From Bradyrhizobium guangdongense (GTDB lineage: Bacteria; Pseudomonadota; Alphaproteobacteria; Rhizobiales; Xanthobacteraceae), in NCBI RefSeq assembly GCF_004114975.1, contig NZ_CP030051.1, positions 434,001 to 498,000 of the forward strand: DNA of 64,000 bases. The letters are read 5' to 3'. The notes under the pieces were generated by a model. The model made no database searches, was not told the DNA's origin, and saw nothing but the letters and a program-made list of their open reading frames with translations. Made by a program: the position numbers and the translations under genes. Shown piece by piece: positions 30,480-38,811 of this stretch; position 1 is the first letter of the stretch; the number at the start of each line of letters is the position of its first letter.

Positions 30480-31079
30480 ATGGCCGGCTTCCGCGGAACT
30501 GTGTTCGATATTCCGATTACGCGAGACGTCGAACTGCATGCGCTGGAGTGGCCGTCGGACGACGACCTTAAGTCGGAGACGCTGGGCGGAAACAGGGACT
30601 TCAGTCCTCTTGGGCGCATGGGGTGGGTCGAAGTCGGGATCACCCTCGATGAGGAAGAGGCGATCATTGACGACATCGCGGAGTCGCAGGATCCGGGTAC
30701 GGCCTACCGGGGCTGGTTCGAAACCAACGAGGAATCCGACGAGCCAGCGCTTTGCGGTTTTGATCTGGGAACGAATGCGCTGGCGGCCGCTCTTTCTGCC
30801 GCTCGATGCATACCGTTCTATAGCTGCAACGGAGGCGCTTTCGACGATGGGCACCACGAGAAGTATCCGCTGGTCGCCTTCTTTTGCCCGACTGGAATAT
30901 TTCCCTTCGTTTTCGCGGCCGCGGAGAAAGCAGGGGCGGGCCTGGAATACAATCACGCGGGCGGGTTGAGCATCTTTGCCAGGAACGTCGACGCCTTGAT
31001 CGGAGCGGCTGCCGCTTTGTACGAGCGTCGGAAAGAGATCGATGCCGTCGAAGGCGTGCCGGACGTTGAGATCGACTGA
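30480..31079 (+). CDS. Hypothetical protein at the end of the island
   Basis: 199 residues, unrecognised. Start ATG 30480 (MAGFRGTVFDIPIT) with AAGGA at the proper distance, 2 bases after vsr, so cotranscription is likely. Acidic N-terminal half (TLDEEEAIIDDIAESQDPG), then GFDLGTNALAAALSAARCI and a C-terminal part with SCNGGAFDDGHHEKYPLVAFF. No signal peptide and no clear membrane helix. The frame ends just before the vapC remnant, so this is probably the last gene of the island. Confidence 0.7.
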   Translation: MAGFRGTVFDIPITRDVELHALEWPSDDDLKSETLGGNRDFSPLGRMGWVEVGITLDEEEAIIDDIAESQDPGTAYRGWFETNEESDEPALCGFDLGTNALAAALSAARCIPFYSCNGGAFDDGHHEKYPLVAFFCPTGIFPFVFAAAEKAGAGLEYNHAGGLSIFARNVDALIGAAAALYERRKEIDAVEGVPDVEID

Positions 31080-31113
31080 CGGACCTTCTAAGCTTGAAGC
31101 CAGCGGGCGGCGG

Positions 31114-31231
31114 CATCACCCGCGTCAGATCGTGCATCAGCGCCGTCGCCGCGAGCAGGCCCTCTATGACAGGAGCGGACCTAATCGCGCTGATGCGGCC
31201 CCATTGATCTGACACGGCGTTGTCGATGCCG
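31114..31231 (-). pseudogene. Remnant of a vapC (PIN domain) gene
   Basis: Read on the minus strand, this encodes IDNAVSDQWGRISAIRS followed by PVIEGLLAATALMHDL, which matches residues about 79-116 of the intact VapC at 32474-32902 almost exactly; at DNA level the two stretches are clearly alignable. Nothing of the VapC N-terminus or C-terminus is present. It lies between the last island gene and the broken oxidase gene and has the same orientation as the intact vapC. Confidence 0.85.
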
Positions 31232-31316
31232 GCCGTCATCGCCCTCCCACAGACCTTGCCATCCCACAAAATCCTCACGATGATCCGCGCGTCGTCACAT
31301 CGCCCCCGAGGCCTTC

Positions 31317-32454
31317 ATGCGAAAATGCGAAGTCGCCGTGCTGGGTCTCGGGCTCATGGGCGGAGCGGCGCTCTCCGCATTGCTGGAGGCCGGCGTCGAT
31401 GCGCTCGGCTTCGATCCCATCGCAGCAGGTTCGGATCGCGGCTCGTCGCATGGGTCATGTCGCATTTTCCGTCGCTTCAATTTCGAAAACCCCAATTACA
31501 CCAGCCTGAGCGACGAGGCGCATGCCGGCTGGATCCGGCTGCAGAGCGAAAGCGGTCAAACGGTTCTGACGGACACCCCCATTCTGGAGGCCGGCCGCCC
31601 CGGCTCCGCCATGGGCGTGCTCGCGCGCGGCCGCGATCGCGCAAGGGCGGCTGGATCCGCTAGTAACCGCGGCTGTCGCGAACAAGGCATTTCCGGCTTT
31701 CAGCCTGCCCGATGACTGGGACGTCGTCGTGCAGGACGGCGGCGCGATCTTGCACACCGCTACAGTCATGACACTGATGCGCGCACGCGCCGGCGCGCGC
31801 GTGATCGGCGAACGCGCGAGCTTCGCGCCGCACCGCGACGGCGTGTCGATCCGCACTGATAGCGAAGAGTTCTTCGCCGAGCGCGCGATCCTGGCGCTGG
31901 GCCCATGGCTCGGCCGCGCACTGCCGCCACTCGCCGCGCTGCTTCACGTGACCCGACAGGCGGTCGGCTGGTTCGCACCTCACAGCCCCGACACCGTGGC
32001 GCTGGGTCGTTTCCCGATCTTCATTCTGGACCGCGGTCCTGATGACATCGTCTACGGCTTTCCGGATTTCGAGCAGCGCGGCGTCAAGGCTGCGCCTCAC
32101 AACCACGGTCCCGCGGTCGGCCCCGACGACTGGGGTCCGCCCGCCAGCGATGCCGAGCTCCGCTCCGTGGGCGACGCGCTGGCCGCCCTCGTCCCCGGCG
32201 CGGCCGGGCCCATCGTCGATTCTGACGTCTGCCTCTACACCAACACCGCGCCCGCCGACGTCAGGCTGGACGCGGGCGAGGAATTCATCATCGATCGCTG
32301 GCCGGAGTCCCGCCTGATCGTCTGCTCCGCATGTTCAGGCCACGGCGCGAAGTTCGCGCCGGCCATCGGGCAAAGGCTGGCCCGCCTTGGCACCGATCCG
32401 TCCTACCAGGCCGAACTCTTCTTTCAGCTGTCCCGCTATTCCCAATTCGCCTGA
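31317..32454 (+). pseudogene. FAD-dependent oxidoreductase like monomeric sarcosine oxidase, frameshifted
   Basis: Remnant of an amine oxidase of the sarcosine oxidase / N-methyltryptophan oxidase type (usually about 380 residues). The first frame, from ATG 31317, has the FAD-binding GLGLMGGAALSALLEAG, the conserved SSHGSCRIFRRF and TPILEAGRPGSAM. The match then passes to another frame at about 31608-31620 (SRAAAIAQGRLDPLVTAAV and on), continuing to FSLPDDWDVVVQDGG and the C-terminal CSGHGAKFAPAIGQRLA at 32454. One extra base explains the shift. Flanked by a vapC fragment and an intact vapBC. Confidence 0.82.
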
Positions 32455-32473
32455 GCAACCCGAGACACTGTGA

Positions 32474-32902
32474 TCAATTCCCATCTCCACCGCCCCTAAA
32501 CGGATTCATCACCCTCGCCCCGAGCCCCGCGACATCGCGATCATTGCGCGTCACCAGCGTCAGATCATGCGTCAGCGCGGTTGCGGCGAGCAGGCCGTCG
32601 ATGACAGGGACGGACCTGATGGCGCTGATGCGGCCCCATTGGTCCGATACGGCGTTGTCGATGCCGAGCACGCGCCCGTCGAATGCGGCCTCGACCTCGC
32701 GCAGCCAGCGTTCGAGCGCGGCCGCCTTGCTTGCGTCCCTGACGCGGGCGAGCTCGATGCGCTTTCGAATCTCGCCGAGCACGAGCGTGCTCAGGAAGAT
32801 GTCCGCGTCGGTAATCTTCTCATACCAGGCGGAGACGCGGGCGTCGCAGCGCGCGCCCTTGCGGATCTCGGAAATGATGTTGGTGTCGATCAAATAGCTC
32901 AC
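32474..32902 (-). CDS. vapC: PIN-domain ribonuclease toxin
   Basis: VapC-type toxin, predicted RNase that cleaves tRNA or rRNA when released from its antitoxin. Of 142 residues, the PIN acidic residues are seen in YLIDTNIISEIRKG (D6), LGEIRKRIE, and PVIDGLLAATALTHDL (D in VID and HD). The ATG overlaps the upstream antitoxin stop by 4 bases (ATGA), the usual toxin-antitoxin coupling. A second partial copy exists at 31114-31231. Confidence 0.92.
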   Translation of the reverse strand: MSYLIDTNIISEIRKGARCDARVSAWYEKITDADIFLSTLVLGEIRKRIELARVRDASKAAALERWLREVEAAFDGRVLGIDNAVSDQWGRISAIRSVPVIDGLLAATALTHDLTLVTRNDRDVAGLGARVMNPFRGGGDGN

Positions 32903-33183
32903 AGGTCGACGTCGCGGCCGGGATCGCGACTGCGATCGAGCTCGATGCCGTCGAGCGGTGCCGAGGCGAGCAGAGCCTTCAGGCTGACATGCGACGGCTC
33001 GGCAAAGCGCTGGCGAAGTACTGCCCGCGCCTCGGCCTGACGTACGGGATCGGACAGGGCCGAAGCCACCTGGCGCACCAGGGGCGCATCTTCCCTGCGG
33101 ACATTGACCTCGACCCGCACAAAACCCTGGCGCTGGCGGCGGGCGCGGTGGCTGGCGACGGGAGATTTTGCTTTGCCGGTCAT
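32899..33183 (-). CDS. Probable antitoxin paired with VapC
   Basis: 94 residues, starting MTGKAKSPVASHRARR at ATG 33183 (GAGG upstream); an in-frame ATG at 33279 would add an unrelated N-terminus. A very basic N-terminal part is followed by FVRVEVNVRREDAPLVRQVA, which reads like the strand-helix start of a ribbon-helix-helix DNA-binding domain, and a C-terminal acidic tail (SRDPGRDVDL) probably used to bind the toxin. The family is not certain; its role is inferred mainly from the 4-base overlap with vapC. It probably represses its own promoter in the 33184-33428 spacer. Confidence 0.8.
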   Translation of the reverse strand: MTGKAKSPVASHRARRQRQGFVRVEVNVRREDAPLVRQVASALSDPVRQAEARAVLRQRFAEPSHVSLKALLASAPLDGIELDRSRDPGRDVDL

Positions 33184-33281
33184 GTCGCCCTCATTTCCGG
33201 AAATATTGCCGGAAAAGTCCGGGAAAGCAAGTGACGAGATTTGACGTGGTGCAGCTTCGACATGCGTCGTGCCCGTCATGG

Positions 33282-33320
33282 CTGGCTACTGTGCACGGGG
33301 TGTTTTCGGGATTTTATTGT
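33282..33320. repeat. Dispersed ~30-base repeat, copy 2 (diverged)
   Basis: GGCTACTGTGCACGGGGTG followed by TTTTCGGGATTTTATTG. It differs from copies 1 and 3 by ATG to ACG and small insertions. It lies between the antitoxin gene and DUF2157 gene, which diverge. Confidence 0.65.
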
Positions 33321-33428
33321 CAGCTCCCGCACGGGCATGACAGGTTGAACCCGCCGCTGCGGCGGCCCGACCAACGTTGCCGGACGACGGAAGCCAGCCG
33401 CCGTCCGGCAGTCAGGTGACCCACCACC

Positions 33429-34700
33429 ATGTTCGACAAAACCTACCGCCAGCGCCTCGAGGCCGACCTCGCGCAATGGGAGGCCGATGGCGTGATCGCG
33501 CCGGCGGCGGCCGCCTCGATCCGCCATGCGCTGCCGCCGCTCTCGCCCGGCATCAACATCGCGGTGGTGGTCGGCATCGTCGGCGGCCTGTTGATCGCGG
33601 CGGCGTTCCTCGCCTTCGTCGCGGCGCACTGGACCGAGATCGCGCGGCTGCTGCGCTTTTCGATCCTGCTTGCCGGCATGGTCGTTTCAGGCGGGCTCGG
33701 CGCGTGGTTCGCCGCGACCGGCCGCGACGTTCTCGCCGATCTCTGCGCCAGCATCGGTGTCATCATCTTCGGCGCGGGCATCGCGCTGGTCGGCCAGATG
33801 TATCATCTCGGCGACGATTTTGCCGGCGGCATGCTGCTGTGGTCGTCAGGCGCGTTCGCCGCGGCAGCGCTGACCGGCTCGCGCGGCGCGCTGGCGGTCG
33901 CCCTGGTCGCCGCCTGCATCTGGACCTGCATGCGCGTCTATGACGCGCCCGACAATCTTCATCTTCCCTTCGTGCTGGTCTGGCTGATCGCGGCCGCGCT
34001 TGCGTTCGCCTGGAATTCGCGCGTGGCGGCGCATCTCGTCGCGCTCGCGGCGATTCCGTGGTGGGTCGCGACGTCGCTGCGCTTCGACTTCCACGGCGAC
34101 CAGCCGTCCTTCGTGCTGGCGAACGGCGCGGCGCTGCTGTTCGGCGCCGGGCTTGCCATATCAGCCGCGCCGTCGCCGCGGGCGCAACGGCTTGGATCCG
34201 TGCTGTCGATCTACGGCGCGTTTTCCCTGGCCGTCGCCGCCTTCCTGGAGGTGACGACAGTCGACGATCTCGTCCGCCTTCGGACAGACACCACGGCGGC
34301 CCAGCCGCCATGGGCTGTCGTGTGCGGCGTCGCGGGCGTGGCGCTCGCGCTCGCATCGGCCGGCCTCACGAGACGATCAGGTGAAATCCTCGCGGCCTGC
34401 GCCATCGGCCTCGTACTGCTCGCCGCGCCGCTCTGGCCGGCCTCGGCGGGCGGCGAGCCCTGGTTCGCCTATGCCGCGCTGCTCTGCGCCATGCTCTGCC
34501 TCGTCGTCTCAGGCGTGCTCGACGATGTGCGCCCGCGCATCGCCGCCGGCTGGCTCGGCATTGGCGGCGTCATCGCCGGCATCACCTGGGCCGTGAAGGG
34601 CTCGCTGCTGCGCCGCTCGGTCTTCCTGGCCGTATCAGGCATCATTGCCGTGGTGTTCGCATCCGTGCTCAATCGCCTGCTGCCGAGGGCCGCGCGATGA
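33429..34700 (+). CDS. DUF2157 domain membrane protein
   Basis: Polytopic inner-membrane protein, 423 residues, about 11-12 hydrophobic helices. The N-terminal cytoplasmic part YRQRLEADLAQWEADGVI is the DUF2157 signature, followed by the first helices INIAVVVGIVGGLLIAAAFLA. Its stop overlaps the start of the GDYXXLXY gene by 4 bases; these two families are commonly adjacent or fused, which suggests one membrane complex. Function unknown. Confidence 0.9.
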   Translation: MFDKTYRQRLEADLAQWEADGVIAPAAAASIRHALPPLSPGINIAVVVGIVGGLLIAAAFLAFVAAHWTEIARLLRFSILLAGMVVSGGLGAWFAATGRDVLADLCASIGVIIFGAGIALVGQMYHLGDDFAGGMLLWSSGAFAAAALTGSRGALAVALVAACIWTCMRVYDAPDNLHLPFVLVWLIAAALAFAWNSRVAAHLVALAAIPWWVATSLRFDFHGDQPSFVLANGAALLFGAGLAISAAPSPRAQRLGSVLSIYGAFSLAVAAFLEVTTVDDLVRLRTDTTAAQPPWAVVCGVAGVALALASAGLTRRSGEILAACAIGLVLLAAPLWPASAGGEPWFAYAALLCAMLCLVVSGVLDDVRPRIAAGWLGIGGVIAGITWAVKGSLLRRSVFLAVSGIIAVVFASVLNRLLPRAAR

Positions 34701-35293
34701 TCGCCTCCCTCACGCAGCTCTGGCAGCGCATTCCGAAAGCCGTGCGGTTCGGCGTCGCCATCCTGCTTCAGTGCGTGCTGCTGGTCCTGATGGTCGCCGA
34801 TCGCATGCAGATCCTGCGCGAAGGCCGCGAGGTGACTTTGCAGACGCAGCCGGTCGATCCCCGCGATCTCCTGCGCGGCGATTATGTCGTGCTGCGCTAT
34901 GACATCTCGGAGCTGCCGGCCGGCGCGCTCGCCGGACAGCCTGCGGCCGAGCGCAATCCGATCGTGTTCGTGAAGCTCGCGCCTGATGCCAGCGGACTCT
35001 ACCAGGCGGTCTCGGTGCATGCGGCGCCCGTCCCGGTCAACGCCCCCGAGATCCTGATCCGCGGCCGCGTGACCTATTCCTGCGGTTCGGACAGCCGCAT
35101 TTTCTGCGACAGGCTGACGATCAAATACGGGCTCGAAAGCTATTTCGTGCCGGAAGGCGAGGGCCGCAAGCTGGAGCAGGCGCGCAACGAGCGCAAGCTC
35201 CGCATCGTCGCCGCCGTGCTGCCCTCGGGCCGCGCCGCCATCAAGCGCCTGCTGCTCGACGGCGAACCTGTCTACGAGGAGCCGTGGTACTGA
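34697..35293 (+). CDS. GDYXXLXY domain protein
   Basis: 198 residues: one N-terminal transmembrane helix (VRFGVAILLQCVLLVLMVA) and a periplasmic domain with the family motif RGDYVVLRYDIS at about 61-72, then GLESYFVPEGEGRKLEQ. The motif and the preceding VDPRDLLRGDY are diagnostic. Translationally coupled to the DUF2157 gene upstream. Biochemical role unknown. Confidence 0.92.
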   Translation: MIASLTQLWQRIPKAVRFGVAILLQCVLLVLMVADRMQILREGREVTLQTQPVDPRDLLRGDYVVLRYDISELPAGALAGQPAAERNPIVFVKLAPDASGLYQAVSVHAAPVPVNAPEILIRGRVTYSCGSDSRIFCDRLTIKYGLESYFVPEGEGRKLEQARNERKLRIVAAVLPSGRAAIKRLLLDGEPVYEEPWY

Positions 35294-35418
35294 GCGCATG
35301 ACGGCGGGTCGGCAAGTGCCTGCCGGTCACGCGCGCCCCTCGATCATGGCACTATGCCCCTGTGTTGCCCGACGGGTCAAGTCCGATTCGGAAAAACGTC
35401 AGCGTCAAGCCGCCCCTC

Positions 35419-35456
35419 GCCGGCTACTGTGCATGGGGTTGTTTTCGAGTTTTCAC
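35419..35456. repeat. Dispersed ~30-base repeat, copy 3
   Basis: GGCTACTGTGCATGGGGTTG followed by TTTTCGAGTTTTCACTC, between the convergent GDYXXLXY and EAL genes. Same orientation as the other two copies and nearly identical to copy 1. Confidence 0.75.
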
Positions 35457-36671
35457 TCACACCGGGTCGAGCACCGTCCGCGTCAGCGCGCTGCGCGCAA
35501 ATTTCTTCAGCGGCAACGGCTTTCCAAACAGGAAGCCCTGCACGAGGTCGAAGCCGAGCTCGTTGGCGACGACAAGGTCGGCGCGGCTCTCGACGCCCTC
35601 GGCGGCGGCGCGCGCGCCGTAACCTTGCGCGAGCTCGACGATGTGACGGCACACCGTGCGCTTGAGACGGTCGTTGGCGCTGCCGGTGACGAACTGCCGG
35701 TCGGCCTTCAGCTTGATGAAGGGGATCCTGCCGAGGTCCATCAGCGACGGCCAATTGGCGCCGAGATTGTCGATCGACAGTCCGATGTTGTGCAGGCGCA
35801 CCTCGCGCGCGACCTCGACGAGAACATCGAGATCGCGGATCGCCTCCTCGCTGTCGATCTCGATCGTCAATCCGCCGAAGGCCGGATGGGTGGGGACGCG
35901 GCGGCAGAGGTCGCGCACGGCCTGCGGCTCCTTCAGATAGGAGGCCGGCAGGTTGATCGACAGATCGACCGGGCTTTGCCGCTCCAGCAGATAATGCCAG
36001 TCCTGCACGGCGCGCTCGATCACGAACTCGGAGAGATCGCGCAGATGCGGATCGTGCTCTTCCGGGATGAAATAGGCCGGCGGCACCACGCCCCAGGTCG
36101 GATGCCGCATCCGCACCAGGGCCTCGGCGCCGCAGCGGATCAGCGTGCGCGCGTCGATCTTGGGCTGATACCAGAGCTCGAGCCAGCCGGCATGCAAGGC
36201 CTCGCCGACATGCACGGCCGGGCTCGGCACCGGCTCGTCCGGCAGCAGCATCGCGACGCGGTCGCGGAGCGTCTCCGCGGCAAAGGGCGTGGTGAGCGGC
36301 GGCAGCATGGCGAGGCCATATTCTTCTCCGACCTGCTGCACGGCCTTCACGATGATGGAGTCGCGCGCGCCGACGGCCAGCACCTTGCCGTCGAACGCCT
36401 CGCGCACCAGCGTCTCCAGAAAAGTGCCGGGCTCGATGCCGTCAGCGGCGACGCCGAACAGGATCAGATCCGGCAGCTCGCCGGCGAGCACGGTCTTGAG
36501 CTCGTCGGCGCTGGCGCATTCGCTGGTGACGAATCCAAGATCCTCCAGCACCTCGGCGAGGAAGGCGCGCAGATGGCGCTTGCCGTCGGCGACGCATGCG
36601 CGCGGCTTCACCTTTCGCCGCCCGAAGGTCCTGAGCCTTCGGCCGGCGCATTCCACAATTTCATCGTTCAT
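35457..36671 (-). CDS. EAL domain protein with degenerate receiver, probably impaired phosphodiesterase
   Basis: 404 residues from ATG 36671 (GGGAG upstream). Residues 20-145 fold like a receiver but the phospho-acceptor strand reads PDLILFGVAADG, with no Asp in the expected place. Residues 160-395 are an EAL domain for c-di-GMP hydrolysis. Seen ligands: E183 (AEALVR), N240, E271, D301, K322, E358, Q378 (VQGF). The paired Asp of the DDFG loop is D301-N302 (DNLGAN), so one metal ligand is lost and loop 6 is altered; the protein may bind c-di-GMP without cutting it. The next gene lies over 600 bases away, so it stands alone. Confidence 0.85.
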   Translation of the reverse strand: MNDEIVECAGRRLRTFGRRKVKPRACVADGKRHLRAFLAEVLEDLGFVTSECASADELKTVLAGELPDLILFGVAADGIEPGTFLETLVREAFDGKVLAVGARDSIIVKAVQQVGEEYGLAMLPPLTTPFAAETLRDRVAMLLPDEPVPSPAVHVGEALHAGWLELWYQPKIDARTLIRCGAEALVRMRHPTWGVVPPAYFIPEEHDPHLRDLSEFVIERAVQDWHYLLERQSPVDLSINLPASYLKEPQAVRDLCRRVPTHPAFGGLTIEIDSEEAIRDLDVLVEVAREVRLHNIGLSIDNLGANWPSLMDLGRIPFIKLKADRQFVTGSANDRLKRTVCRHIVELAQGYGARAAAEGVESRADLVVANELGFDLVQGFLFGKPLPLKKFARSALTRTVLDPV

Positions 36672-37307
36672 CGCAGGCCACTCCCGTTCCGCGACCCGTG
36701 TTAGCGATGGGAGCAGTTTCAAATAAGGAGGGCCTCCGTCGATTGTTGAATTATCTGGGTAACGTTAAAGCCCCCATCATTCCTAAAATTGTTCGGATCT
36801 CGTTCGAAGAGTTTTTACGTTGGTCTTCGCGTTGCACACGCGCGTGCGACAATCATGCAAGGATTTTCGAAGGCCGCGTCTCGGCGTCGCGCGAAGCCGT
36901 GTCCTGTAATTGGACGAAGCTGCACGCGCTCCGCCCAATTAAATAATGGACGCCTCAATTGAGCGTGGCGTTGCCGTGTTCGGCCACGGCGGCCGGCTCG
37001 TCGTCATATGTCTGATAGGATTCGGTGCGAGCGGCCTCTCGCGGTTCGCGCGATGCGCGCATGTTCCTGCGTCGCGCGTGACGGTTATGCGACAATTCGC
37101 CGAAGCGCAGAGCAGGCGCGTGTGAAGCACCTCACAGCCGTATTGCCGCACGCGCGCTATTGCTGCGCCTGGCCGGTGATGGGCTGTCAGGGATCGCAGC
37201 TATGACGATGCGGCGGATGATCCGTTGGTGGTTCAGGTGCGTGATGTCAGGGCGATTTCTCGATCGCTTCCTGTGCCTGCCGCACGCGCCCGAATGACTC
37301 GGGCGAA
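36672..37307. other. Intergenic region, no supported gene
   Basis: About 640 bases, more AT-rich than the surroundings in 36720-36960. Open frames here are short, have no family features and no convincing ribosome binding sites. Probably contains the promoter of the EAL gene (minus strand). Confidence 0.5.
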
Positions 37308-38471
37308 TTAGGTCGCCCCGATCAATTTGCGAAGCGCCGCCGCGCCGTCCTGCACGGCGTCGCGGCCCTTCCAGGCGAGATAGTTCAGCTTGCCGCCCAG
37401 CGTGTCATGGCTGCGCAGCCGGCGCGATCCCAGGATGTGGCCGACATTGGCCGGGAAGCGGCTGACTTCGGCGGACACCAGCGCGGCGATCGCGTCCATC
37501 AATTGCTGCAACCGCACGCCCCATTCGCACTTCTCGATGCCGTCGATGCGAACTTTCAGCGCGTATTCGGTATCGTAGATATCGGTGAGCAGGTCGCGCG
37601 CGATCAGCACGCGGTTGTTCCGGAGCGCGATCCTGAGCGCGAGGCGCTTGTCGTCGAGCCGGTCGAGGACCATGTGCACGACGCCGGCGTAAGGCGTCGC
37701 GGCGACGTCGGCCGCGCTCTTGCTCGGCGCCGCCTTGGTGGCGAGGCGCACGAGCTGCCAGGAGGTCTTCAGGCGCCGGGCCACCAGCGTCAGCGCAAAG
37801 GGCACCGCCTCGGCATGGGCCTTCCTGAAGGCGTCGAGCCGCGCGGTGATCTGCGCGACCTGGGCGTCGTCGAATTTTGCGATCGTCGCCGGCAGCTTCT
37901 CGTTGAACTTCGATAGCGCATCGCCGGCGCGCAGGACCTGCTGCATCTTCTTCACGTCGTTGAAGGCGGTGCGCGAAGCCGTGTATTGCGCGAGCTTGCC
38001 GCGCGCCAATTCGGTGCTCTCGGCTGAAGCGAAGGTGTTCTCGAGCACCTTGAGGACCTTGACCTGGAAGGTCGTCGCGATCTTCAGCACTTCCTTGGGA
38101 TTGTTGGCGGTGACCTGGTCGTTGATCGCCTTGATGTAGTCGCGCGCCATGGTCGGCAGCAGGTCGCGGCAGATCCACTCCCAGATCGGGGTGAGGGTGT
38201 TGCGCGAGATCCGTCCCGCATTGGCGTGCTCGGGCGCTCCGTCGATCAGCAACAGCTCGAGCGGCGCGAAGAAGTAGCGCGACGGATTGGTGGCGCGCGC
38301 CTGGGTCGATCCGTCCTTGCGAAATTCGGCGCGCAGCTTGGCCTGGATCTCCGCCGAGCCCGGCATGTCGATGCCGCACAGTTCGAGCCGCTCGAGTTCG
38401 CTGAGCAGGCAGCTGCGCGACAACGGCGTCAGCTTCTGCAGGAACTCCGATAGCTGGTCGATATCGTTCAT
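37308..38471 (-). CDS. Conserved-looking protein of unknown function
   Basis: 387 residues from ATG 38471 (MNDIDQLSEFLQKL). Mostly helical and soluble: no signal peptide, no membrane helix. N-terminal part RSCLLSELERLELCG resembles a leucine-rich helical motif; then SRYFFAPLELLLIDG, LTPIWEWICRDLLPTMARDY, and near the C-terminus NVGHILGSRRLRSHDTLGG. Codon use is like the neighbours, so it is a resident gene. I do not recognise the family and give no function. It stands alone between two long intergenic regions. Confidence 0.8.
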   Translation of the reverse strand: MNDIDQLSEFLQKLTPLSRSCLLSELERLELCGIDMPGSAEIQAKLRAEFRKDGSTQARATNPSRYFFAPLELLLIDGAPEHANAGRISRNTLTPIWEWICRDLLPTMARDYIKAINDQVTANNPKEVLKIATTFQVKVLKVLENTFASAESTELARGKLAQYTASRTAFNDVKKMQQVLRAGDALSKFNEKLPATIAKFDDAQVAQITARLDAFRKAHAEAVPFALTLVARRLKTSWQLVRLATKAAPSKSAADVAATPYAGVVHMVLDRLDDKRLALRIALRNNRVLIARDLLTDIYDTEYALKVRIDGIEKCEWGVRLQQLMDAIAALVSAEVSRFPANVGHILGSRRLRSHDTLGGKLNYLAWKGRDAVQDGAAALRKLIGAT

Positions 38472-38811
38472 GGCACGCAATTCTCTCGCAACGATTCCAG
38501 CAGGCCTACAGGCCCAATGCATGGAGGCATTTGCGCGCTCTCAATTGCGACATAGAGAAGCAAGCTGCCGTTAATTAATCCGTAAAATCCGGGAGCGCCG
38601 GGACGGGGCGGGCAGCGATCGTTAAGAAGGCGTTTGGGCGACTGCCTATGATTTGGGCGGCTTCATCAACCCTTGCGCGGTCCGACGCCGGCTTGCGCAA
38701 GCATAAATTGTGCCGCCGCCGGTATTTCAGCACAAAACCAACAAAATAACCGTAGTCTTACGGAGTAAAAAGTTAACCACAGACCGCCCCGGGTTCCGCT
38801 AAACGAGTCAC
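38472..38811. promoter_or_regulatory. Divergent promoter region
   Basis: 340 bases between the divergent unknown gene and the LuxR-type regulator. The half near 38700-38790 is A-rich (AACCAACAAAATAACCG, GTAAAAAGTTAACC). It should hold both promoters. I see no operator that I can name. Confidence 0.4.

Noticed and set aside
30664..31278. 204-residue minus-strand open frame over the last island gene
   Set aside because: Only its first 50 residues mean anything (the vapC remnant at 31114-31231); the rest is the antisense of the 199-residue gene.
31079..33430. Direct repeat of the tRNA-Ser 3' end as an attachment site
   Set aside because: I looked for GGTTCGAATCCC and CCCTCTCCGCCA and found only chance fragments of a few bases.
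36698..36946. 82-residue open frame between the EAL gene and the unknown gene
   Set aside because: No ribosome binding site or family features, and it overlaps the upstream region of the EAL gene.
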